A stretch of 64,000 bases of DNA from Pseudobdellovibrionaceae bacterium (lineage in GTDB: Bacteria > Bdellovibrionota > Bdellovibrionia > Bdellovibrionales > Bdellovibrionaceae): the NCBI GenBank assembly GCA_019637955.1, contig JAHBUS010000001.1:124001-188000 (forward strand). The letters are read 5' to 3'. How positions within the stretch are numbered: position 1 is the stretch's first letter; each line of letters starts with the position of its first letter. The translations under genes were made by a program, and so were the position numbers. Under the pieces are notes generated by a model. The model was given only the letters and a program-made list of their open reading frames with translations. It did no database searches and had not been told where the DNA came from. Shown here in pieces: positions 8,784 to 16,824 of the stretch.

Positions 8784-10543
8784 GCCCGGGCGAGCTTTGG
8801 ACACAGGTCAACCAAACCCTGATCGCCAAGTCGATCGGTGAACTTTGCTACGAGCAGATTCTGGAGCCCAACGCTTTGTCGAGCACGTCTCACGCGCAGA
8901 CCTTCGAACTGACGCTCGCCTCCGGCGCTCAGTACCGCTTCGAAGCTTGGCGGACGCTCTGGGATCACCTGCGCGTCCGTCCCGCTTCGATCACGCGCAC
9001 ACCTGACACCGTCGAGCTTTCGGCGGCGCAGTTCTTCATCGACGCGCAAAAAGAGCTCGGGATGACCGATATCATCCTCGGTAACTTTCTTGATGAGATG
9101 CACTCGACGTTGTACGCCGACATGCACCTCGCCGAGAATCCCCCGACCGCGCGCGAGATGGCCGATTGGGACGGCCGTCGCGTGCAAGCCGCGCTCAATG
9201 GTCACCCCAAACTTCTCTTGAACAAGGGCCGCATGGGCTGGGGCAGCGGCGATCTTGAGCGCTACGCTCCCGAAAACGAGCCGCAGTTCAAGCTGGTCTG
9301 GCTGGCTTTGCACCGTGATCACGTGACCTCGGGCCTCGCCGAAAACGTGGGTTTTGACGATCTCGCCCTCACGGGACTTCAGCCTCAGGACCTGACGCGT
9401 TTTCGCGCTCACCTCACCGAGCGCGGCCTTGCGGCTCAAGACTATCTTTTTGCTCCGGCCCACCCGTGGCAATGGGACCGCATTCTCAAAATCCAATACG
9501 CCGGCGAAATCGCGATGAACCGCATCGTCGATCTTGGCACTGGCGGCGATTTGTACCAACCGCAAATCTCGCTGCGCACTCTCACCAATGTCAGCCGCGC
9601 CGGGCAGCTTGATCTCAAACTGCCGCTGACGGTTTTGAACACCTCCGCGGTTCGCGGCATTCCCGCGCGCTACATCCACCAAGCTCCGAGCGTGGCCGAG
9701 GCGGTGTCGCGCCTGTGCGAGAAAGACCCGGTTCTCAAAGGCGCCGGCACCACGGTCTTGAGCGAAAAAGGCGGCATCAGTTACCGGCATCCTCACTTTG
9801 CGCAAGTCACCGGCGCGCCTTACCGCTACCACGAAACGCTCGGCGCGATTTGGCGCGAAAGCGCCGAGAGCAAACTCGCGGCGGGCGAACAATCGGTCAT
9901 GAGCGCCGCTCTCATGCATCAGGACCGCGAGGGCAGTAGCCTCATCGGCGCTTATATTCAAAAGTCGGGACTCAAAACTCAAGACTGGCTCACGCGCTAT
10001 TTTGAAACCGTGGTCGTGCCGCTTTACCATCTGCAGTTGAAATACGGCTTGGGCCTCGTCGCGCACGGACAGAATGTCGTTCTGAAAATGAAGCACCACG
10101 CGCCGACGGGCGTGCTCCTCAAAGACTTTCAAGGCGATCTGCGCCTTTCGAGCGAAGCGCCCGCCACCAGCCTGCTCAACGATGCGATCAAAGGGCTCGA
10201 CCGCTTGCCGCCCGAGTACCTGATCCACGACCTGCTGACCGGTCACTTGTTGACCGTCTTGCGGTTTGTTTCGGCGACGCTGCAGGAGAGCGAAGGTTTC
10301 GCCGAGAGCGACTTCTACCGCTTGCTGAGCGGCGTGATCGCGCGCTACCTGGACGCGCACGCCCCGGGTGGCGTGGATCCGCGCGTGAATCTTTTGAATG
10401 AAAAAATCCACCGCGTTCTCTTGAACAAAGTGCGTTTTAAAATCGGGTATGCCGACTCGGCCGAGCGGCCGCTCCCCCTCGTGGGACGCGATCTTCTCAA
10501 TCCGCTCGCGAAGGGAGGGATTCATGGCACCGAAACCTTATGA
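8780..10543 (+). CDS. iucC: Aerobactin-type NIS synthetase IucC
   Basis: A 587-residue second IucA/IucC-family synthetase, which in aerobactin synthesis adds the second N6-acetyl-N6-hydroxylysine to the citryl intermediate. Visible landmarks: the citrate/ATP-site KGRMGWG (about residue 148), HPWQWDRI, PQISLRTLTN, LKLPLTVLNTSAVRG, the nucleotide-site HGQN, and LLKDFQGDLR near the C-terminus. Length matches IucC (about 580). The GTG at 8780 overlaps the iucB stop (GTGA), and the end overlaps iucD by 20 bp. A 672-codon open frame on the opposite strand of this gene is a high-GC codon-bias shadow. It is one of two NIS synthetases in the operon, which is the diagnostic aerobactin pairing. Confidence 0.95.
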   Translation: MSPGELWTQVNQTLIAKSIGELCYEQILEPNALSSTSHAQTFELTLASGAQYRFEAWRTLWDHLRVRPASITRTPDTVELSAAQFFIDAQKELGMTDIILGNFLDEMHSTLYADMHLAENPPTAREMADWDGRRVQAALNGHPKLLLNKGRMGWGSGDLERYAPENEPQFKLVWLALHRDHVTSGLAENVGFDDLALTGLQPQDLTRFRAHLTERGLAAQDYLFAPAHPWQWDRILKIQYAGEIAMNRIVDLGTGGDLYQPQISLRTLTNVSRAGQLDLKLPLTVLNTSAVRGIPARYIHQAPSVAEAVSRLCEKDPVLKGAGTTVLSEKGGISYRHPHFAQVTGAPYRYHETLGAIWRESAESKLAAGEQSVMSAALMHQDREGSSLIGAYIQKSGLKTQDWLTRYFETVVVPLYHLQLKYGLGLVAHGQNVVLKMKHHAPTGVLLKDFQGDLRLSSEAPATSLLNDAIKGLDRLPPEYLIHDLLTGHLLTVLRFVSATLQESEGFAESDFYRLLSGVIARYLDAHAPGGVDPRVNLLNEKIHRVLLNKVRFKIGYADSAERPLPLVGRDLLNPLAKGGIHGTETL

Positions 10544-11819
10544 CCTGATCGGGATCGGCATCGGTCCCTTCAATTTAAGTTTGGCCGCTCTGCTCGAAAA
10601 AGCGCCCGAACTCACCTCGGTGTTTCTGGAGCGCAAACCCAGCTTTGACTGGCACCCCGAAGTCATGTTTGAGGACTCCTTGATGCAGACCAGCTACCTC
10701 AAAGACCTGGTCACGCCCGTCGATCCGACCAGTCCCTACTCTTTTCTCAACCACTTGGTGGACCGAAATCTTTTTTACCAGTTCTTAAACACCCAGCGCG
10801 GCACGATCGCCCGCCGGGAGTTTGAGCAGTACTGCGCCTGGGTCAGTCAGAAGTTGGCGCACAAACTTCAGTTCGAAACCGCCGTCAGCGCCGTGTCCTT
10901 CGATGGCGGGCTGTTTCAAGTTCAAACTGCTCGGGGCCTCTTGCAAAGCCGGAGCATTTGCATCGGGACGGGCCTCGTGCCGCGCATCCCGGAATGCGCC
11001 GAACCCCATCTCGGACCCAGGGTCTTTCACGCCAAGTCGCCTGAGCTGAAAAACGTCAATCTCGAGGGAAAATCCGTCGTGATCATCGGCGGCGGACAGA
11101 CCGGCATCGAAGTGTTCCGCAACGCCCTTCTCGGCAAATGGGGTCATCCGGGTTCGCTTCGCTTGGTGACCCGCCGAAAATCCCTGGAGCCGCTCGACGA
11201 ATCGCCCTTCACCAATGACTACTTCACCCCCGCTTACGTCGATGCGTTCTGGGGCCTGACCCTCGATAAAAAGGCTCAGATCGTGGCCTCGCAAAAACTG
11301 GCGAGCGATGGCAACACGCCCAATTACCTGCTGGATCTCTACAACGACCTGTACCGGCTCAAGCATGTCGAAGGCGACACGCGCGAGATCCGCATCCTGG
11401 CCTACCGCAAGCTCGTCGCCTTGAGCAAAACAGGGAGCGAGAATTACACGCTCAAACTCGAGAACGCTTTTTATGACCAGACCGAAGAGATGCGCGCCGA
11501 CGTCGTCATCTTGAGCACCGGCTTTCAAAACGCGATCCCCTCGATTTTGGACCCGATCCGCGGCCGGATCGCTTTCGACCATGAGGGCCGTTTTCAGTTT
11601 AAGAAATGTTACGACATCCGTTGGGACGGACCTCCGGAGAATAAAATCTACGCGCTCAACTTCAGCCGTCACAATCACGGCATCATCGACCCGCAGACCA
11701 GCCTGATGGCTTGGCGCTCGGCCGTCGTGATCAACGATCTCGCCCAGCGGCCTCTTTACAAAACCGAATCCTCCCCCGCCAACTTCGTCGACTACGGCAC
11801 CAAGGAGACCCGCTCATGA
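10524..11819 (+). CDS. iucD: L-lysine N6-monooxygenase IucD
   Basis: A 431-residue flavin-dependent lysine N6-hydroxylase, the first committed step of aerobactin synthesis (lysine + O2 + NADPH). The FAD-binding GIGIGPFNLSLAALLEK lies at residues ~10-26, a NADPH-binding VVIIGGGQTGIEVF near 185, and the family C-terminal VVILSTGFQNA near 330. The ATG at 10524 has a strong AAGGGAGGG ribosome site at 10511; a longer in-frame extension to 10449 would lie wholly inside iucC and is rejected. Length is normal for IucD (425-445). The stop overlaps the receptor start (ATGA). Confidence 0.95.
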   Translation: MAPKPYDLIGIGIGPFNLSLAALLEKAPELTSVFLERKPSFDWHPEVMFEDSLMQTSYLKDLVTPVDPTSPYSFLNHLVDRNLFYQFLNTQRGTIARREFEQYCAWVSQKLAHKLQFETAVSAVSFDGGLFQVQTARGLLQSRSICIGTGLVPRIPECAEPHLGPRVFHAKSPELKNVNLEGKSVVIIGGGQTGIEVFRNALLGKWGHPGSLRLVTRRKSLEPLDESPFTNDYFTPAYVDAFWGLTLDKKAQIVASQKLASDGNTPNYLLDLYNDLYRLKHVEGDTREIRILAYRKLVALSKTGSENYTLKLENAFYDQTEEMRADVVILSTGFQNAIPSILDPIRGRIAFDHEGRFQFKKCYDIRWDGPPENKIYALNFSRHNHGIIDPQTSLMAWRSAVVINDLAQRPLYKTESSPANFVDYGTKETRS

Positions 11820-13933
11820 TCCGCCACCTCTGCGTTTGGACTCTTGTTTTGACCTCCGCCTCTTCGTTCGCGCAGACCGACGCCACGACGCTTGAGACGG
11901 TCACCATTCGGGGCGCTAAAGACGGCACGAACTACGCGGAAACTCCTTCAAGCGTGGTGATCCTTCAAGAGAATGAGCTGCCCGCGAACGGGCGCCAAAA
12001 CAGTCTCGAAGTCATCAACGCGGTCCCCAATGTCACCGTCAACAAAAGCACCGACTCCTTCAGTATTCGCGGCATTAACAACACGGGCGTGACCGGTTTT
12101 CAAAAAGACAACTTGGCGAGCATCGTGATCGACGATGTCTTTCAGACCGATTTGGCCGTGCAGTCGTCGAGCTTCGACTTGTGGGACATGGAGCGCATCG
12201 AAATCCTGCGTGGGGCACAGTCCACCAATCAAGGCGTGAATTCTCTTGCAGGCAGCATCTTGCTCGACCGCCGCCGTCCCGGCTTTAGCCGTGAGGGCGC
12301 GGCCAAGTTGGGGATCTCCAATTTCGGCGGCCGCGAAACCGGCCTCCTCGCAGGCGGAGCGGTCACGGACGCGCTCGCCGCGCGGATCGCGGTCGATCAA
12401 GACGTGAGCGACGGCTCGATCACCAACGTCACCACCCACAACGACAAGTGGGGCCGATGGGATCGCAGCCGCGCCAATGCGGGCTTTTTGTACCAACTGT
12501 CCGAGACCAGCCGTTTGAATCTGAATTTGAAGTACCATCACACTGATCAGGGCGGCACCTACACGCAAGGCAGCGACGCTTTTAGGCGCGAAGTGACCGA
12601 GGACGTCGACTTCAAAACCAAGACGACCAACGGACAGTTCAGCCTCAAGCACGAGACGCAGCTTTCAGGATCTCTCACCAACACGCTCATTTTCGCCTTC
12701 TCGTCCAGCAAGCAGGATCAAACTTCCGATGGCGATGGCGGCCCGGTGCCCCAGGCCGGCACTCGGTACGAAGACCATGCTGATCATTATGTCAGCCTGG
12801 AAAACCGACTCCTCTTCAAAGGCGAGCGTTGGCAGAATCTCGTGGGCGTGCACGCCCACGATTTTAAGCTGACAGATGACTACGATTTCAACTTGCTCTA
12901 TCCGCTCAATGCCGGCGGCACGCTCTCGACGCCGATTCAAATCAAGCAGGGAGTCGACCGCAAGCGCCGGGCCTTGGCCGTTTTTGATTCGGCCACCTTC
13001 CGTGTCGACGAGAATCAAAACATCCTCCTCGGCCTGCGGGCCGAGTCCATCGACTCGAGCTACGGCACCTCGGTCTGGGGCCAGCGCCTGCAAACCACGG
13101 GGAATGCCGGCGTCGACAGCGCCATCGACAACTACGTGAGCGGCGTGACCGGCACCTATGACGGGAGCAAATCAGGGCTCGTGGGCCTGCCAAAATTTGG
13201 TTACACCTATCGAGACGGGGCGCATGTCACCGGAGTCACTTACACGCGTGGCTACCGCACCTCGGGCGTGAGTATCAACCGCAGCCGCGCCCGCGCGGTC
13301 GAGTATGACCCCGAGTACACGAACAATTTTGAGGTCGCGTACAAATACACCGGCGGCGCTTTTGAATTGGCGTCGAACGCGTTTTACATCGATTGGATGG
13401 ATCAACAGGTCCAAGTGCAACTCTCGAACGATTTTTTTGACACCCAAGTGCAAAACGCCGCCAAGGCCGAAGTCGCCGGGGCCGAAGTTGAAGGCAAGTA
13501 CAAAGTCAGCGAATTTCAGCGCTGGGGCTTAGGGGTCGGCTACACCGATACCAAGTTCAAAGAGTTCAACACCAACAGGCGCGAGTACAAGGACAAGAAG
13601 TTTCCGTTCGCCTCGCCCTGGACGGCGCGATTGTCGCTGGAGCTGAGCCCTTGGGAAAATTGGAATTTCTTAACCGTGGCCCGGTTTGTCGACACCGCGT
13701 GGGCCAATGCCGAGAACACGCGCCGTGCCGATGCGCAAAGCTACGTCGATTGGACGGCGAAGTACTCTTGGCAGGCGGCATGGATGTTTGAAGCGTACGT
13801 GAACAACCTCTTCGATGGGCAGTTCCGCACGTTTGACGGAACGCCCACCAGCACGACCTCGCCTTACAAAGGGAGCTACCATCAGGTCAGCGCCCCTCGC
13901 GAAACCGGCGTTCGCGTGACGTACTTTTGGTAA
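11816..13933 (+). CDS. TonB-dependent outer-membrane siderophore receptor
   Basis: A 705-residue receptor with signal peptide (cleavage after SSFAQ or SFA), a TonB-box-like LETVTIRGA, a plug domain (TPSSVVILQENELP... EVINAVPNVTV ... FSIRGINN ... IEILRGAQST) and a 22-strand barrel ending in the outer-membrane insertion signal RVTYFW (terminal aromatic). It occupies the position of iutA in aerobactin islands, so ferric aerobactin is the likely ligand. The plug (NTGVTGFQKDN, SSSFDLWDMERIE) does not look closely like enterobacterial IutA, so no symbol is given. The ATG at 11816 overlaps the iucD stop, with AAGGAGA upstream. Last gene of the operon. Confidence 0.9.
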   Translation: MIRHLCVWTLVLTSASSFAQTDATTLETVTIRGAKDGTNYAETPSSVVILQENELPANGRQNSLEVINAVPNVTVNKSTDSFSIRGINNTGVTGFQKDNLASIVIDDVFQTDLAVQSSSFDLWDMERIEILRGAQSTNQGVNSLAGSILLDRRRPGFSREGAAKLGISNFGGRETGLLAGGAVTDALAARIAVDQDVSDGSITNVTTHNDKWGRWDRSRANAGFLYQLSETSRLNLNLKYHHTDQGGTYTQGSDAFRREVTEDVDFKTKTTNGQFSLKHETQLSGSLTNTLIFAFSSSKQDQTSDGDGGPVPQAGTRYEDHADHYVSLENRLLFKGERWQNLVGVHAHDFKLTDDYDFNLLYPLNAGGTLSTPIQIKQGVDRKRRALAVFDSATFRVDENQNILLGLRAESIDSSYGTSVWGQRLQTTGNAGVDSAIDNYVSGVTGTYDGSKSGLVGLPKFGYTYRDGAHVTGVTYTRGYRTSGVSINRSRARAVEYDPEYTNNFEVAYKYTGGAFELASNAFYIDWMDQQVQVQLSNDFFDTQVQNAAKAEVAGAEVEGKYKVSEFQRWGLGVGYTDTKFKEFNTNRREYKDKKFPFASPWTARLSLELSPWENWNFLTVARFVDTAWANAENTRRADAQSYVDWTAKYSWQAAWMFEAYVNNLFDGQFRTFDGTPTSTTSPYKGSYHQVSAPRETGVRVTYFW

Positions 13934-14551
13934 TTAATGGCAAGGAACGATCTCTCGTTCCGAAAAACGCGAAAACTCAACATCGGTGCCCATGTCGATT
14001 TTCGCCACGATCTGCCCCTTCGAATTCAGAATGCTGAGTTTCTGATCCGTGTAGGTGGTCTTATTGTCGTCCGAAACCTCGAGCGTGCGAATTCCCTGAC
14101 GTTCGATGGTTCCTTCTTGGCATTTGCCGTCGGAGCCACAAAGACGGGTTTTTTCGGTCAAAGTGCAAGACACCGAGCGCGTCTCTTTCGTCGGCGTTCC
14201 GCCCGTGGTCGACTCTTCAAAATCGTTGCTTAAAACAAGGCCTGATCCGATCGGAGTTCTCCCGTACCCGAGAAAGCTGCCGGCAACGAGAGCGCCCGGA
14301 AGATCCAAGATTCGCTGACCATTGGCAACGAGGGACGCATTGTCACCACCACCTTTGACGATGCGAATTTCGCCCGAGATGGACTGACCCGCTTGGTAGC
14401 TAACGGTTTGCCCGCCGACTTGAGCAGAAAAATTCCTCAAGACTTTGAGACTGCCCTGGCCCTTGTGAACGGAGCTCCCGGGAAGCTTGCCGCTCATGGC
14501 GAAGGTGCTCGTGGAAAAAAGAATGAGACCGATAGTGATGGTTGTTTTCAT
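13934..14551 (-). CDS. Exported hypothetical protein
   Basis: A 205-residue protein with signal peptide MKTTITIGLILFSTSTFA, chosen start at 14551 after an AGGAGGC ribosome site. The mature part is beta-rich in appearance, with cysteines in SCTLTEKTRLCGSDGKCQ and the C-terminal VPCH, and a repeated pattern of short polar strands. No known domain recognised. It abuts the stop of the TonB receptor (13933/13934). The neighbour at 14647 in the same orientation is another small exported protein and may be in the same transcript (95-bp gap). Confidence 0.65.
   Translation of the reverse strand: MKTTITIGLILFSTSTFAMSGKLPGSSVHKGQGSLKVLRNFSAQVGGQTVSYQAGQSISGEIRIVKGGGDNASLVANGQRILDLPGALVAGSFLGYGRTPIGSGLVLSNDFEESTTGGTPTKETRSVSCTLTEKTRLCGSDGKCQEGTIERQGIRTLEVSDDNKTTYTDQKLSILNSKGQIVAKIDMGTDVEFSRFSEREIVPCH
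13944..13961 (+). terminator. Hairpin at end of siderophore operon
   Basis: GGAACGA-tctc-TCGTTCC forms a perfect 7-bp stem with a 4-base loop, 10 bp after the receptor stop, followed by an A-rich rather than T-rich stretch. It lies inside the 3' end of the convergent gene, so it may act as an mRNA-end stabiliser or a weak terminator, not a classical intrinsic terminator. Confidence 0.35.
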
Positions 14552-14646
14552 GTGCCTCCTTATGGCAACGACGCGCTTGAGCAATCGCCGGGCCACTCGC
14601 CAGAAGGACACATTGTCACCAGGATGATTTTTTCAAAGACCGTGGT

Positions 14647-15087
14647 TTATTTTTTGGATCCCGAAAAGTTCACGAAGGCGCCGTCGGTCCAGATGCGGAA
14701 TCGATCGCCGTTCGAATTCAAGAACGACACGTCGAAGCCTTCGGCTCTGGCAGTGTCAAAGCCGAAGCCTTGCAAATCAGTATAAGCGATTTTTGAATCC
14801 ACGCCGCGCGCACCAAAACGGTTGGTCTCGGTCCCGGGCAAGAAGCGGAAGGTGCAGCCCGAACCTTCGTTCACGTTCGCGCAGCTGATTTTCACGTCGC
14901 CCGCGTTGGACAAGAACTCAAGACAGCCGGCCTCGCCGAAAAGCGCGAGCCAGTTTTGCAAACGCAGGTTCGTCGTGCCGCGCTCATTGATCAGCACGAT
15001 ATTTTTCTCGGGCCGGTGAAACACAGCGACCGAATCCCAAGCGGCAAACGCCTGCGCACCAACGAGAACCAAAGCGGACAACAACAT
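14647..15087 (-). CDS. Exported hypothetical protein
   Basis: A 146-residue protein. The ATG at 15087 follows AGGAGG and begins signal peptide MLLSALVLVGAQAFA. The mature protein has three cysteines (EAGCLEFL, ISCANV, GSGCTFRF) and alternating hydrophobic patterns consistent with a small beta sandwich. No family recognised. It is transcribed toward 13934 and divergent from the 15205 gene; the two starts are separated by 117 bp that must hold both promoters. Confidence 0.65.
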   Translation of the reverse strand: MLLSALVLVGAQAFAAWDSVAVFHRPEKNIVLINERGTTNLRLQNWLALFGEAGCLEFLSNAGDVKISCANVNEGSGCTFRFLPGTETNRFGARGVDSKIAYTDLQGFGFDTARAEGFDVSFLNSNGDRFRIWTDGAFVNFSGSKK

Positions 15088-15204
15088 AGAACCTCCTTAA
15101 GATCTGCTTGAGAGGGGTAGTCAGCCACCCGGAATTTGGCAAGACTCCCCGACCAATGCTGCGCCGCCCTTGCCTTCTGAATCGAACCTTTCTTAAGATC
15201 GGGT

Positions 15205-15756
15205 ATGACAAACGCACTGTTGATCTGTGGCTTGCTGTTGACCTCCCTGACGACCACCGCCTTCGCGGCCGATGAATTCCTCTGGAAGGATGCGAGCGGC
15301 AAGCCCGTCGCGCTTTCGCCCTCGAGAAAAAGCATCGACGGTTTCGGTGGCATGCTCTTGGTTACGGGCGATTCGGATTGGAAAGAAAAGTGGATGAAGC
15401 CGTCCTCGACGCCCCCGCGCATCGGCGAGATCGATTCGATCAAGCGTGGGCAGTCTTTGAACGTGCTGATTTTTTTCTCAAACCCGATGGTCGATAAGAA
15501 AACGCTGAAGGCCGACATCCGTTGCAACCTGCAAGTCCTCCGCCCTGACGGCAAAGTCGATATCAACCAAGAAAATCAAAATTGCTTTTTGGGAGATCCC
15601 GGCCCCAATCTCAATCACGTCTTTCTCGCCAACCAGGCCATCGGTTTCGTGGCAGAACCCAAAGATCCCAAAGGTACATGGAAGGTCCGGGTCGCGCTCG
15701 AAGACAAGACCCGCAAGGTCCGCCTTGATCTCGAAACCGAATTCGAATTGAAATGA
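15205..15756 (+). CDS. Exported hypothetical protein
   Basis: A 183-residue protein with signal peptide MTNALLICGLLLTSLTTTAFA. The mature part starts DEFLWKDASGKPV and contains alternating strand patterns that could be an immunoglobulin-like fold (VRVALEDKTRKVRLDLETEFEL at the C-terminus is broken up as edge strands). The visible start ATG has no clear ribosome site. The nearest -10-like hexamer (TAAGAT, 15194) is only 5 bp away, so translation may be leaderless or initiate weakly. Function unknown. Confidence 0.65.
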   Translation: MTNALLICGLLLTSLTTTAFAADEFLWKDASGKPVALSPSRKSIDGFGGMLLVTGDSDWKEKWMKPSSTPPRIGEIDSIKRGQSLNVLIFFSNPMVDKKTLKADIRCNLQVLRPDGKVDINQENQNCFLGDPGPNLNHVFLANQAIGFVAEPKDPKGTWKVRVALEDKTRKVRLDLETEFELK

Positions 15757-15759
15757 CGC

Positions 15760-16815
15760 CTACTCCAAAAGGCTTTTGAGCTTTTCAAGATCTTTGCGCA
15801 CCAAGCCCGCGTCACGTTCGAACTCCTCCGAAGTCACGCCCGTGCGCTGAAAGAGGGTGAAGACCACTTCACTCCCCTCGCCATTCGGAAGCACGCGCAG
15901 TGGGTTGTGCACCAAGGCGCCATCCGGGAGTTCAACGTCGTGGTCAACCACGCCAAATTCATTCTTCGGGGCGAATCGAACTTTCACGGCGCCCATCGGC
16001 GAATCGGCCAGCCAAACGTCTCCGGATTTGCGGATCGAGGAACTTAATCCCCCCGCCCATTTGGGCAGGTTCTCGGGATCTGCGACAAAATCATAAACGC
16101 GCGACGGCGGCTGTTTGATGTCAATGCTCAAGTGACGAACGGGCCATTGCAGATGTGAACCGGTCACGGAATCCTCCTTCGCTGGAGCTGACCGCAGCCA
16201 GCCGTAGACATCACCGCCAAGTTTGAGAGAGAGCCCGAGAAGAATCAACCCCGAAACCAGCGCCACCATTCTCATCGCCCGCGGACTGCGCAGAAACGCG
16301 CTGAGGGCGGCCGAAAAGGTGGCCAAACCAAAGAACCAAATCACCGAAAAGGTCGCGGCCCCCGCGCCAAACTGCGCGCGCGTGGCGAGCTCCGGAAAGC
16401 GGGCCGCATAGCCGCCAATCAAGATCACGGTATCGAGGTAGACGTGCGGGTTCAAAAGACTGAAGCCGAGCGTGAGCAGGATCACGCGCTTGACACTCCA
16501 CGCTTCGGGCGCCGCCGCCTCGACGGTCGGAACGGAAGGTGTCAGACCCTCTTTGATTTTTTTGAATCCGTAAAAGACCAAGAAGGCGACGCCCACGGCT
16601 CCAAATCCGATCTTGAGCGCGGGAACGCGGACAAAAATCGTCGCGGCGCCAAGAACGCCGACCGCGATCAAAAGGGCGTCGCAGATCGAACAGACAGTGG
16701 CCACCAAGAGGTGCCGGCGCCGGTGCAAACCCGATTCAAGAACAAAAATATTTTGCGCGCCCAAGGCCAAGATCAAACTGGCCGAGAGCAAAAATCCTTC
16801 AAAGAACGAACCCAT
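15760..16815 (-). CDS. LysE/ArgO-type amino acid exporter fused to a SRPBCC domain
   Basis: A 351-residue protein. Residues 1-~205 are a LysE/ArgO-family basic amino acid exporter: GAQNIFVLESGL at the start of the family motif, FSLLNPHVYLDTVILIGG in the conserved loop after helix 4, and six hydrophobic helices. Residues ~215-351 form a second, soluble module: LSIDIKQPPSRVYDFVADPE begins a SRPBCC (START-like ligand-binding) domain and runs to the C-terminus through VVFTLFQR. LysE proteins are normally ~200 residues without this tail. The joint carries no frameshift. The second module would sit in the cytoplasm or periplasm depending on topology. Possible roles are export of a basic amino acid coupled to sensing or binding of a hydrophobic ligand. 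Confidence 0.8.
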   Translation of the reverse strand: MGSFFEGFLLSASLILALGAQNIFVLESGLHRRRHLLVATVCSICDALLIAVGVLGAATIFVRVPALKIGFGAVGVAFLVFYGFKKIKEGLTPSVPTVEAAAPEAWSVKRVILLTLGFSLLNPHVYLDTVILIGGYAARFPELATRAQFGAGAATFSVIWFFGLATFSAALSAFLRSPRAMRMVALVSGLILLGLSLKLGGDVYGWLRSAPAKEDSVTGSHLQWPVRHLSIDIKQPPSRVYDFVADPENLPKWAGGLSSSIRKSGDVWLADSPMGAVKVRFAPKNEFGVVDHDVELPDGALVHNPLRVLPNGEGSEVVFTLFQRTGVTSEEFERDAGLVRKDLEKLKSLLE

Positions 16816-16824
16816 TCCCTAAGG

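Noticed and set aside
8507-10525. 672-codon open frame antisense to iucC
   Set aside because: Long, but antisense to a clearly homologous gene, with composition typical of high-GC shadow frames.
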